Positions 28,741 to 37,530 of a stretch of 54,027 bases of DNA are shown here, one piece after another. Source of the stretch: Anaeromyxobacter oryzisoli (GTDB lineage: Bacteria; Myxococcota; Myxococcia; Myxococcales; Anaeromyxobacteraceae); contig NZ_JALCZA010000032.1 in NCBI RefSeq assembly GCF_022690765.1, positions 1-54,027 of the forward strand, read 5' to 3'. The first letter of the stretch is position 1; each line of letters begins with the position of its first letter. The notes under the pieces are model-generated. The model was not told the DNA's origin. It was given only the letters and a program-made list of their open reading frames with translations, and did no database searches. The position numbers and the translations under genes are program-made.

Positions 28741-30858
28741 TCACCCCGTCCTCACCCCGCGCAGGAGCGGCGACGGCGTGCCGGGCACCACCAGCCAGAG
28801 CTGGTGCGCAGCGCGGGTGACCGCGACGTGGAGCCGGCGCCGGGCCTCGTCGGCGTCGGGGTAGGCGCGGGCGGTGACGTCCGGGACGACGACGTAGTCG
28901 AACTCGAGCCCCTTCACGCTCGCGACGTCGGTCACGTCCACGCCCGGCCGGAACGTGAGCTTTCCGTCGAGCGCGAGGCGCGCCTCGGGGAGATCGGCGA
29001 GGAGCCGGTGGATCCCGCGCGCCACCTCCGGCGCGTGGCAGATGACCGCCGCCGAGGCCCGCGGCTCGCGCTCGAGCAGGTCGCGGAGCGCGCCGGCCAG
29101 GAACAGGTGCGCGTGCGCCTCGGTGGGGAAGTCGAGCCGCGACACCGGGGCGCCGTCGCGGCCCGCGCGCGGCGGCGCGGCCGGCGCGAGCGGCCCCAGG
29201 ATCGCCCGGGCGACCTCCGCGATCGGGCGCGGGCAGCGGTACGTGGTCTCGAGGCGGACGGTCGCCGCGCCCTCGGCGCCGAGCGCGGCGAGCGCCTGCG
29301 GCCAGCCCGCGTACGACGAGAACGTCTGCTGGCTCTCGTCGCCCGCGAGCGTCGCGCTCCGGCCGGCGAGGTGCCGCCCGAGCACGTACAGCTCGAACAG
29401 CGAGACGTCCTCCGCCTCGTCCACGACGAGGTGCGCGGTCCGCTTCCCGGAGACCCCGGCGCGGAGCGCCGAGAGGAAGAGCAGGAGCGGCAGGTCCTCC
29501 GGGTCGAGCGTGCCGGAGACCGCCGCGGGCGTGTCCTCGTCGATGGGCTTGCCGTCGAGCGTCTCGCGGCGGTCCGGGTCCACGCCGGCGAGGAGGTCGT
29601 CCGAGGGCGGCGCGAGCTGGAGCCGCGTGTGGCGGATGGTCTCCTCGATGGCGGTCGTGGGGAGATCGCCGGCCGCCGCGCGGACCACGCCCTCGAGGAA
29701 CGCCCGGTCCACCAGGAGATCGCCGAGCTCCCGGCGGAGCCGGAGCAGGGGCGGCTTCTCCCGGGCGAGGTGCGGGCGGCGCCGCAGGAGCTCGAACAGC
29801 GCCGGGTGGCGCTTCAGCCGCGCGACGAGCGGCGGGGTGTCCGGGTAGAGGCGCGGCGGCGGCGCGCCGAACGCGCTCTGGAAGGCGCCGCGCGACCACG
29901 CGTCGAGCGTCCGCACCGGCGCCTTCTCGAGCCCGAGCGGCTCGAGGAGCCGCGCCGCGAGGCGGGCGAGGCCGACCTCCGGGACCACCACCTGGAGCCG
30001 GCCCGGCGGGAAGCGCCGCGGGTCCTCGAACGCGATCCGGGCGAGCCGGTGCAGCGCGACGGTCGTCTTGCCGCTCCCGGCGGAGCCGAGGACGAGCAGC
30101 GGCCGGTCGGCGGGCGAGGCGATCGCCTCGAACTGCTCCGGGTCGAGCAGCGCGGTGAGCTCGGGCGCCGCGGCGCGGCCGTGGACGCCGGCGCCCGTCC
30201 CGAGCGCCCCCGCCCGGGCCGCGGTCCCCTCCCCGCCCGCCAGGGCGGCGATCTCGGCGGCGGCGCTCCGCCAGCGACCGTCGGCGCGCCGCGAGAGGGC
30301 CCGGGCGCCGGCCGAGATCCGGACGAGGACGCCGCGCTCGACGACCACCACGCGGCGGGCCTCGACCACGCCCGCGGAGATCCGGCCCGGGAACGCCTCC
30401 TCGAACTCCTCGCCCTCCCGGTAGCGGTAGAAGATCCCGGCCACCGGGGCGAAGCGCCAGTCCACCACCCGCACCCCGGCGGCGCGATCGACGAACGTGT
30501 GCCGGCCGAGGCAGTAGTCGCGGACCTCGCCGCCCTCGCGCACGCGGAGGTGGGCGAAGTACGGCGCGGCGGGATCCGGGAGCGCGCCGCCGCGCGTCCG
30601 CTCCATCACCGCCCGCACGAGCCCCATCTCCTGGAAGACGGTGGGCAGGTCCTTGGGCATCGACTCGAGCGCCTCGTCCCGGAGCTCCCGGAGGCGCGAC
30701 ACCAGATCGCCCTCGCCGCGCAGCGCCGCCCGGCGCTCCGCGAGGGCACGCTGGACGGCGGCGAGGACCGCCTCCTCCTCGGCGACGAGGGCTCGCTCCG
30801 CCGCGGAGAGGTCCGCGACCTCCGGCGCGACCGCGCGCTCTGTCCGGTTCGGGCTCAA
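28741..30858 (-). CDS. HelD/UvrD-like superfamily 1 helicase
   Basis: About 705 residues. A charged helical N-terminus (LSAAERALVAEEEAVLAAVQRALAER) leads into the HelD-type insert domain (RHTFVDRAAGVRVVDWRFAPVAGIFYRYREGE, ISAGARALSRR). SF1 motifs follow: Walker A GSAGSGKTTVALHRLAR, Walker B LVVDEAEDVS, motif III LAGDESQQTFSSY, motif IV ETTYRCPRPI, motif V SVKGLEFDYVVVPDV, motif VI LHVAVTRAAHQLWLVV. HelD-like proteins remove or recycle stalled RNA polymerase; others act in DNA repair. No start with a good ribosome site is seen: TTG 30858 is chosen because it is the last plausible start before conserved helices. A reading from 31050 would overlap divergent fdhD. Confidence 0.85.
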   Translation of the reverse strand: MSPNRTERAVAPEVADLSAAERALVAEEEAVLAAVQRALAERRAALRGEGDLVSRLRELRDEALESMPKDLPTVFQEMGLVRAVMERTRGGALPDPAAPYFAHLRVREGGEVRDYCLGRHTFVDRAAGVRVVDWRFAPVAGIFYRYREGEEFEEAFPGRISAGVVEARRVVVVERGVLVRISAGARALSRRADGRWRSAAAEIAALAGGEGTAARAGALGTGAGVHGRAAAPELTALLDPEQFEAIASPADRPLLVLGSAGSGKTTVALHRLARIAFEDPRRFPPGRLQVVVPEVGLARLAARLLEPLGLEKAPVRTLDAWSRGAFQSAFGAPPPRLYPDTPPLVARLKRHPALFELLRRRPHLAREKPPLLRLRRELGDLLVDRAFLEGVVRAAAGDLPTTAIEETIRHTRLQLAPPSDDLLAGVDPDRRETLDGKPIDEDTPAAVSGTLDPEDLPLLLFLSALRAGVSGKRTAHLVVDEAEDVSLFELYVLGRHLAGRSATLAGDESQQTFSSYAGWPQALAALGAEGAATVRLETTYRCPRPIAEVARAILGPLAPAAPPRAGRDGAPVSRLDFPTEAHAHLFLAGALRDLLEREPRASAAVICHAPEVARGIHRLLADLPEARLALDGKLTFRPGVDVTDVASVKGLEFDYVVVPDVTARAYPDADEARRRLHVAVTRAAHQLWLVVPGTPSPLLRGVRTG

Positions 30859-31031
30859 GATCGATAAGCTGTAAGCCGATCCGCCGGGCGGCGCACGGGC
30901 ACGCGCGCGGAGCGCGCATCCTACCCTCGCCCGCGAGGGCGGCCAGCGGAATCGCCGGCGCCCGGCTCCGCCGGCCCGCGCGCGAGAGGTCCCTTTCTTC
31001 CCGGCCGCCGTCCGGTTAGGTTCTGCCCCGC

Positions 31032-31910
31032 ATGGAACGTCCCGAGCCACGGGTGGCCGGCGTCCCCGCCGGCGCGGTGGCGATGCGCCACGTGCTCCGG
31101 GACGGCGCCGAGGCCCTCGACGCCGTCGCGGTGGAGGAGCCGCTCGAGATCCGCGTGGACGGCGACCGGATCGCCACGACCATGCGGACCCCGGGCGCCG
31201 ACCACGACCTGGCGCTCGGCTTCCTCCACGCGGAGGGGATCATCGCCGGGGCCGAGGACGTCGGCTCGATCTTCCACTGCGGCCGGCTCGGCGACGAGGG
31301 CTACGGCAACGTGCTCGACGTCACCTCGGCCGGCGGGCACCGGATCGACCCGGAGCGGATCCTCGACAGCCGCCGGTTCATCCCGGTGAGCAGCGCCTGC
31401 GGCGTGTGCGGCCGCGAGGCGATCGACCGCCTCCTCGCCCGCGTGCCGGAGGTCGTGGCGGAGCGCCGGATCGATCGCGCCCTGGTCGCCGGCGCGATGG
31501 ACGCGCTCCGGACGCGCCAGCCGGTCTTCCAGCGGACCGGCGGCCTTCACGCGGCGGTGCTGGTGGACGCCGCCGGCGCCGTGCTCGCCGCGGCCGAGGA
31601 CGTCGGCCGCCACAACGCGGTGGACAAGGTCGTCGGCGCGCTGCTGCGCGAGGGGCGCCTCGGCGCGCGGGCGCCCGAGGACGGCCGCCCCGCGCTCCTG
31701 GCGGTGAGCGGGCGGGCGGGGTTCGAGATCGTCCAGAAGGCCGCGGTGGCGGGCGTCCCGGTCGTCGCGAGCGTCTCCGCGCCGTCGTCGCTGGCGGTGG
31801 ACCTCGCCGTGCGGGCCGGCGTGGCGCTGCTCGGGTTCGTGCGCGGGGATCGCATGAACGTCTACGCGCACGCCTGGCGGCTCGATCCTGCCGCGCCGCG
31901 TCGCCGCTGA
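31032..31910 (+). CDS. fdhD: FdhD sulfurtransferase for formate dehydrogenase maturation
   Basis: 292 residues. FdhD transfers sulfur from a cysteine desulfurase to the molybdenum cofactor before insertion into formate dehydrogenase. Signatures: the N-terminal EEPLEIRVDGDRIATTMRTPG, LGFLHAEGII, the sulfur-transfer motif SACGVCG (about 120), QRTGGLHAA, and the GDP/MGD-binding-like EDVGRHNAVDKVVG, followed by SGRAGFEIVQKAA. It lies directly upstream of the selenoprotein formate dehydrogenase genes, and only a chain of hairpins intervenes. Its stop codon lies inside the first hairpin. Confidence 0.96.
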   Translation: MERPEPRVAGVPAGAVAMRHVLRDGAEALDAVAVEEPLEIRVDGDRIATTMRTPGADHDLALGFLHAEGIIAGAEDVGSIFHCGRLGDEGYGNVLDVTSAGGHRIDPERILDSRRFIPVSSACGVCGREAIDRLLARVPEVVAERRIDRALVAGAMDALRTRQPVFQRTGGLHAAVLVDAAGAVLAAAEDVGRHNAVDKVVGALLREGRLGARAPEDGRPALLAVSGRAGFEIVQKAAVAGVPVVASVSAPSSLAVDLAVRAGVALLGFVRGDRMNVYAHAWRLDPAAPRRR

Positions 31911-32062
31911 GAGCTCGTCGAAGAATTCGACGAGCTCTCAGGCCGACCCGCGTGAGCGGGGCGGCGGGTGGGGTGAAGCGCCCGAATTCACTTCGGGCGC
32001 GAGGGGCGGGCGACGGCCCGCCCCTCCGGATGGTCAAGGCCCGTCGATTGTTCGACGGGCCT
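31909..32062 (+). repeat. Chain of four perfect hairpins between fdhD and the formate dehydrogenase genes
   Basis: Four separate perfect stems: GAGAGCTCGTCGAA (31909-31922) with 31926-31939, 14 pairs and a 3-base loop; GCGCCCGAA (31978-31986) with 31992-32000, 9 pairs; GAGGGGCGGGC (32001-32011) with 32016-32026, 11 pairs and a 4-base loop; AGGCCCGTCGA (32037-32047) with 32052-32062, 11 pairs and a 4-base loop. None is followed by a U tract, so a simple intrinsic terminator is unlikely. They could protect mRNA ends, attenuate transcription, or be a small repeat element. The first begins with the last two bases of fdhD. Confidence 0.85.
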
Positions 32063-32122
32063 CGAGCCCGCGTTGCCTCTTGGCGTGCGCCCCCCCAGCT
32101 TCTCCGCCGGGGGGAATTTTCC

Positions 32123-35100
32123 ATGGCCAAGGTCCCGATCCTGAGCGAGTGGCCCGTGCTGCGCCAGCTGCGGGCGGGCGACGCGTCGGGCCTCGGCGCC
32201 ACGGCGGCGAGCGAGCGGACGCGCACCCTCGCCCCGCGCACCGCGTCCGCGGACCGCGTCGCGCGCTCGGTCTGCCCGTACTGCGCCGTGGGCTGCGGCC
32301 AGCTCGTGTACGTGAAGGACGGGAAGATCATCGACCTCGAGGGCGATCCCGACTCCCCCGTGTCCCAGGGCTGCCTCTGCCCCAAGGGCGCCGCGACCTT
32401 CCAGCTCGTCACCGGCGCGCACCGGATGGAGCACGTGCTCTACCGCCGGCCGGGCGGCACGGCGTGGGAGCGGATCCCCCTCGACCGAGCCCTCGACATG
32501 GTCGCCGAGCGGGTGAAGCGGACGCGCGACGAGACCTGGCAGGAGCGGATCGAGGAGCCCGGCGCGGAGCACGAGGGCGCCCTCGTCCGGCGCACGCTCG
32601 GCATCGCCCACCTCGGCGGCGCGACGCTGGACAACGAGGAGAACTACCTCATCAAGAAGCTCTTCAGCGCCCTCGGCGTGGTGCAGGTGGAGAACCAGGC
32701 GAGGATCTGACACAGCTCGACGGTCCCCGGTCTGGGGATCTCGTTCGGCCGCGGCGGCGCGACCACCTTCCCGGCGGATCTGCAGAACTCCGACTGGATC
32801 GTCGTGCAGGGCTCGAACATGGCGGAGTGCCACCCGGTGGCGTTCCGCTGGGTGATGGAGGCGAAGAACCGCGGCGCGACCATCATCCACGTCGATCCGC
32901 GCTTCACCCGGACGAGCGCGGTCGCCGACCTGCACGTGCCCATCCGCCCCGGCTCGGACATCGCGTTCCTCGGCGGGATCATCCACCACGTGCTCGAGCA
33001 CGACCTCTGGTTCAAGGAGTACGTCGAGCACTACACGAACGCGGCGACGATCGTGGACGAGGGGTTCCGGGACACCGAGGACCTCGAGGGGTTCTTCAGC
33101 GGGTTCGACCCGAAGACGAACAAGTACTCCTGGGAGACCTGGACCTACGAGGGCGTGGACGGCGTCGTCCCGGCCGCCGGGCACAAGGAGGTGTACGGCG
33201 AGAAGGGCGCCGGCCGGCACGACCTCCGCGGCACGAAGATGCTGCAGCGGAAGACCGATCCGACGCTCCAGCACCCGCGCTGCGTGTTCCAGCTCCTCAG
33301 GAAGCACTACGCCCGGTACACGCCGGAGCTGGTCGAGGCGACCTGCGGCATCCCGCGGGCGACGTTCCTCCGGGTCGCCGAGACGCTCGGCCGGAACTCG
33401 GGGCGGGACCGGACCGGCGCGTTCTGCTACGCCGTGGGGTGGACCCAGCACACGGTCGGGGTGCAGTACATCCGCACCGCGGCCATCCTGCAGCTCCTGC
33501 TCGGCAACATCGGCCGGCCCGGCGGCGGGATCATGGCGCTCCGCGGCCACACGTCGATCCAGGGCTCGACCGACATCCCCACCCTCTTCGACCTGCTCCC
33601 CGGATACCTGCCCATGCCGCACGCGGTGCTGCCGGACCGGGGCCTCGACCAGTACGTGAACAACAACGCGGCGGGCGTGGGCTGGTGGAGCGAGCTCCGC
33701 AAGTACGTCGTCTCGCTCTGCAAGGCCTGGTTCGGCGCCGCCGCCACCGCGGAGGACGACTGGCTCTTCGACGCGCTCCCGCGGCTCTCCGGCAACCACT
33801 CGCACATGACGACCGTCGCCGAGATGGCCGACGGGAAGGTGAAGGGCTACTTCGTCATGGGCGAGAACCCCACCGCCGGCTCGATGAACGGCGCCCTCCA
33901 CCGCGAAGGGCTCCGGAAGCTCGACTGGCTGGTGGTCCGCGACTTCGCGCTCATCGAGACGGCCGAGTTCTGGCGCATCGCGCCCGAGATCGAGCGCGGC
34001 GAGGTTCGGACGGAGGACATCCGGACGGAGGTCTTCTTCTTCCCCGCCGCCGCCCACACCGAGAAGGATGGCTCCTTCACCAACACGCAGCGGATGCTGC
34101 AGTGGCACGAGCGGGCGATCGAGCCGCCCGGCGACTGCCGGAGCGACCTCCACTTCGTGTTCCACCTCGGCCGCCGGCTCAAGGCGCTCTACGCGGGCTC
34201 GCACGCCGAGCGCGACCGCGCCATCCAGGCGCTCACCTGGGACTACCCGACCCGCGGCGCGATCGAGGACCCGAGCGCCGAGGCGGTGCTCCGGGAGATC
34301 AACGGCTACACGGTCGCGGACGGCGAGCCGGTGCCGGGCTTCGCCGAGCTGGAGGCGGACGGCTCGACCGCGTGCGGCTGCTGGATCTACTCCGGGTGCT
34401 ACAAGGACGGCGTGAACCAGCCGGCGCGGCGCAAGCCGCAGTCCGAGCAGCACTGGGTCGCGCCGGAGTGGGGGTGGGCCTGGCCGGCGAACCGCCGCAT
34501 CCTCTACAACCGCGCCTCCGCGGACCCGGAGGGGCGCCCCTGGTCGGAGCGCAAGCGCTACGTCTGGTGGGACGAGGAGAAGAAGCTCTGGACCGGCTAC
34601 GACGTCCCCGACTTCGTGAAGGACCGGCCGCCGTCGTACCGCCCGCCGCCGGAGGCCACCGGGATCGCGGCGCTCTCGGGGATCGATCCCTTCATCATGC
34701 AGGCGGACGGGAAGGGCTGGATCTTCGCGCCGTCCGGGCTGATCGACGGGCCGTTCCCGACGCACTACGAGCCCGAGGAGTCGGTCGTCGAGAACCCGCT
34801 CTACCCGCAGCAGTGCAACCCGACGCGGCTGGAGTGGAACCGGCGCGACAACCCCTACCACTCGGCGCACCACGATCCGCGCTTCCCGTACGTGCTCACG
34901 ACCTACCGGCTCACCGAGCACCACACCGCGGGCGGGATGAGCCGCTGGCTGGGCTGGCTCTCCGAGCTGCAGCCCGAGATGTTCTGCGAGGTGTCGCGCG
35001 CCCTCGCCGCGGAGAAGGGGCTGCGGAACGGCGGCTGGGCCACGATCACCACCGCGCGCGGGGAGATCGAGTGCCGGGTCCTCGTGACCGACCGGCTCCG

Positions 35101-35404
35101 CCCCCTCCGCCTGAAGGGCCGGGTCGTCCACACCATCGGCCTGCCGTACCACTGGAGCTACGTCGGGCGCGTGCGCGGCGACCCCGCGAACGAGCTCATC
35201 CCGTTCGTCGCGGACCCGAACGTCTCGATCCAGGAGTCGAAGGCGCTCACCGGCGACATCCGGGCCGGGCGCCACTCGCGAGGGAGGCGCGCCGCGACCG
35301 ACGGCGTGGAGCTCCGCAGCCCCGAGCCCCGCGTCGCGCCCCCGCGCGACCTGCCCGGCCGCCGCACCGTCCTGCGCGCGCCGCCCGTCGAGCCGAAGAG
35401 GTGA
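32123..35404 (+). CDS. fdhA: Formate dehydrogenase catalytic subunit, selenocysteine-containing (TGA 32708-32710 read as Sec196)
   Basis: 1093 residues when the in-frame TGA at codon 196 is read as selenocysteine. The frame before it (to NQARI) and after it (HSSTVPGLGISFGRGG) are one continuous FdnG-type protein, and E. coli FdnG also has Sec at 196. [4Fe-4S] ligands are Cys51, Cys54, Cys58 and Cys86 (CPYCAVGCG, CLCPKG). Molybdopterin-domain motifs continue (HPVAFRWVMEAKNRGATI, VDPRFTRTSAVAD, YAVGWTQHTVGVQYIRTAAI, LLGNIGRPGGG, ALRGHTSIQGSTDI). There is no twin-arginine signal, unlike FdnG, so a cytoplasm-facing enzyme is inferred. ATG 32123 has a GGGGGAA site. A normal gene caller would split or truncate it at the TGA. 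It oxidises formate to CO2. Confidence 0.95.
32708..32740 (+). promoter_or_regulatory. Selenocysteine UGA codon with bacterial SECIS hairpin
   Basis: The TGA at 32708-32710 is followed after 11 bases by a stem GGTCCCC (32722-32728) pairing with GGGGATC (32734-32740), seven pairs with one G-U. The apical loop is GGTCT, the loop sequence recognised by SelB in the E. coli fdhF hairpin. Loop position (19-23 bases after the UGA) lies within the range for bacterial SECIS elements. The same bases encode the conserved HSSTVPGLG segment. Confidence 0.88.
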
Positions 35405-35407
35405 CCC

Positions 35408-36337
35408 ATGCCCGAGGTGGGGTTCTTCACCGACACGACGCTCTGCATCGGCTGCAAGGCCTGCGAGGTCGCCTGCAAGCAGTGGAACCAGCTCCCCGAC
35501 GACGGCTTCGAGTTCACCGGGATGAGCTACGACAACACCGGCCAGCTCGGCGCCTCCACCTGGCGGCACGTGGCGTTCGTCGAGCGCCCGGCCGAGCTGC
35601 CGGGCCAGGGGAGCCCGCGGGACGGCGTCGAGGCGGGCCACCGCGCCTTCGCCGAGCTCGCCCCGCTCGGCCAGGCCGCGCCGACGAGCCTCCTCCACGA
35701 CATCGCGCCGACGCAGCTCCGGACGCCGGTGTCCCTCGGCCCCACCCAGGAGGCGCTCGCGGGCTTCTCCTGGCTGTTCCTCTCCGACGTCTGCAAGCAC
35801 TGCGAGCGCGCCGGGTGCCTCGAGGCGTGCCCCACCGGCGCGATCCTCCGCACCGAGTTCGGCTCGGTGTACGTCCAGCCCGACGTCTGCAACGGCTGCG
35901 GCTACTGCGTCTCGGCGTGCCCCTTCGGCGTCGTCGAGCGGCGCGCGGACGACGGCCGCGCCTGGAAGTGCACGCTCTGCTACGACCGGCTCGAGGGCGG
36001 CCTCGTCCCGGCCTGCGCCAAGGCGTGCCCCACCGCCTCCATCCAGTTCGGCCCGCTCGACGCGCTCCGCGCGCGCGCCGCGGAGCGGGTGGATCAGCTC
36101 CGGGCGCGCGGCGTCGAGCAGGCGTACCTCTACGGCGAGGACGCGGCGAGCCAGCCCGGCACGCAGGGGCTGCACGCGTTCTTCCTGCTCTGCGACGAGC
36201 CCGAGGTGTACGGCCTGCCGCCGGATCCCGTGGTGCCCACCGCGAAGATCGTCCGGAGCTGGCGGGCGATGGCGACGGGCGTGCTCTCGCTCGCGGCGCT
36301 CGCGCTGGGCGCCGTCTTCACGGCGAGGAGGGTGTGA
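35408..36337 (+). CDS. fdhB: Formate dehydrogenase iron-sulfur (beta) subunit
   Basis: 309 residues. Sixteen cysteines sit in four [4Fe-4S] motifs: CIGCKACEVACKQW (near 14), CKHCERAGCLEACPTGAI (near 133), CNGCGYCVSACPFGV (near 161), and CTLCYDRLEGGLVPACAKACP (near 189). This is the electron wire between the molybdenum site and the membrane subunit, as in FdnH. A single C-terminal helix (ATGVLSLAALALGAVFTARRV) anchors it to the membrane. It begins 3 bases after the catalytic subunit stop and precedes the NrfD-type gene by 2 bases, so the three are one operon. Confidence 0.95.
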   Translation: MPEVGFFTDTTLCIGCKACEVACKQWNQLPDDGFEFTGMSYDNTGQLGASTWRHVAFVERPAELPGQGSPRDGVEAGHRAFAELAPLGQAAPTSLLHDIAPTQLRTPVSLGPTQEALAGFSWLFLSDVCKHCERAGCLEACPTGAILRTEFGSVYVQPDVCNGCGYCVSACPFGVVERRADDGRAWKCTLCYDRLEGGLVPACAKACPTASIQFGPLDALRARAAERVDQLRARGVEQAYLYGEDAASQPGTQGLHAFFLLCDEPEVYGLPPDPVVPTAKIVRSWRAMATGVLSLAALALGAVFTARRV

Positions 36338-36339
36338 CG

Positions 36340-37530
36340 ATGCTGGATCCGCTCCAGGAGGCGCAGGCGAGCCGGGACCGCCGGGACATCGACCCGCGGG
36401 TGGGCGCGCTCCTCGGCGAGGCCGCCGCGCAGCGGGTCCGCGCGCGCGCGCCGGCGCCGCGCCGCGAGCCGGAGCGGCCCACGCCGGCGCAGGAGGCGGC
36501 GCCGTGGATCGAGGAGGGGCCCTCGTACCACGGCCTGCCGGTGCTGAAGGAGCCGGTGTGGGGGTGGGAGATCCCGACGTACTTCTTCACCGGCGGCCTC
36601 GCCGGCGCGACGGCGGTGCTCGGCGCCGCCGCCACCCTCGCGGGCGGGCGCGGCACCGGGACGCTCGTGCGCCGCTGCCGCCTCGTCGCGGCCGGCGGCG
36701 CGGCGCTCTCCGCCGCGCTCCTCGTCAAGGACCTGGGGCGCCCGGGCCGGTTCCTCGGCATGCTCCGGGTGTTCCGGCCGACCTCGCCCATGAACATGGG
36801 CACCTGGATCCTCTCTGCCTTCGGCGCCTGCGCCGGCCTCGCGGCGCTGCCCGCGCTCGCGCCCGGCGCCGCCGCGCTCGCCCCTGCGGCGGACGTGGCG
36901 GCCTACGGCGCGGCCGCCCTCGGCCTGCCGCTCGTCGGGTACACCGGGGTCCTCATCGCGAACACCGCCGTCCCGGTGTGGCAGCAGACCCGCAACACGC
37001 TGCCGATCCTGTTCGCCTTCTCCGGCGCGGTGAGCGCCGGGGGGCTCCTCGACCTCTGGGGGACGCCGGGCGCCGGCGGGGAGATGGCGCACCGCTTCGG
37101 CCTCGTGGCGAAGGGCGGCGAGCTCGCCCTCTCGAGGGCGCTGCACCGCGAGGCGCGGATCGTACCGCGCGTCGAGCGGGCGCTGCGGACGGGCCGCGGC
37201 GGCGCGCTCCTCGCCGCGGCGCGCACCCTGCTCGCCGCCTCGGCGCTCCTGGACCTGCTGCCGGGGCGCGGATCGAGGCTCCGCCGGGCCGCCTCCGGCG
37301 GGCTCGCGCTCGCCGGCACGCTGGCGATCCGCCTCGGCGTCGTCGCCGCGGGCCGGGCCTCCGCGCGCGATCCGCACGCCACCTTCGAGATGCAGCGGGC
37401 CGGGCGCGGCGCGGCCGAGCTCGCTAGGAAGGAGGAGGCCGCCCCCGGGGAGGCCGCCCCCGCGATGCCGTCGATCCCCGGCGTCGACGCGACCGGGAAG
37501 GAGTCGTCGCAGCATGGAGCCGCTCCCTGA
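36340..37530 (+). CDS. NrfD/PsrC-type membrane subunit of the formate dehydrogenase
   Basis: 396 residues. An N-terminal soluble stretch of about 70 residues (Arg/Pro-rich, then GPSYHGLPVLKEPVWGWEIPTYFF in shortened form) leads to about eight hydrophobic helices: FFTGGLAGATAVLGAAATLAG, CRLVAAGGAALSAALLVKDLG region, WILSAFGACAGLAALPALA, AYGAAALGLPLVGYTGVLIA, LPILFAFSGAVSAGGLLDLW and others. This is the NrfD/PsrC fold that binds quinone; it takes the place of the cytochrome b subunit FdnI. Predicted role: passing electrons from the FeS subunit to menaquinone. The 3' end overlaps moaA by 17 bases. Confidence 0.88.
   Translation: MLDPLQEAQASRDRRDIDPRVGALLGEAAAQRVRARAPAPRREPERPTPAQEAAPWIEEGPSYHGLPVLKEPVWGWEIPTYFFTGGLAGATAVLGAAATLAGGRGTGTLVRRCRLVAAGGAALSAALLVKDLGRPGRFLGMLRVFRPTSPMNMGTWILSAFGACAGLAALPALAPGAAALAPAADVAAYGAAALGLPLVGYTGVLIANTAVPVWQQTRNTLPILFAFSGAVSAGGLLDLWGTPGAGGEMAHRFGLVAKGGELALSRALHREARIVPRVERALRTGRGGALLAAARTLLAASALLDLLPGRGSRLRRAASGGLALAGTLAIRLGVVAAGRASARDPHATFEMQRAGRGAAELARKEEAAPGEAAPAMPSIPGVDATGKESSQHGAAP

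Noticed and set aside
30859-31050. Longer N-terminus of the HelD-like helicase starting at 31050
   Set aside because: It would overlap divergent fdhD and consists of Arg/Gly/Ala-rich low-complexity residues with no helicase-family similarity.
32033-32122. Upstream in-frame extension of the formate dehydrogenase that ends ...LLRRGEFSM, resembling a Tat motif
   Set aside because: The extension runs through the hairpin chain, has no hydrophobic h-region, and the ATG at 32123 has a strong GGGGGAA ribosome site.
32708-32710. TGA as a nonsense mutation or the end of a short formate dehydrogenase fragment
   Set aside because: The frame continues without shift into the rest of an FdnG-like protein, the site equals the known Sec position, and a SECIS hairpin follows.
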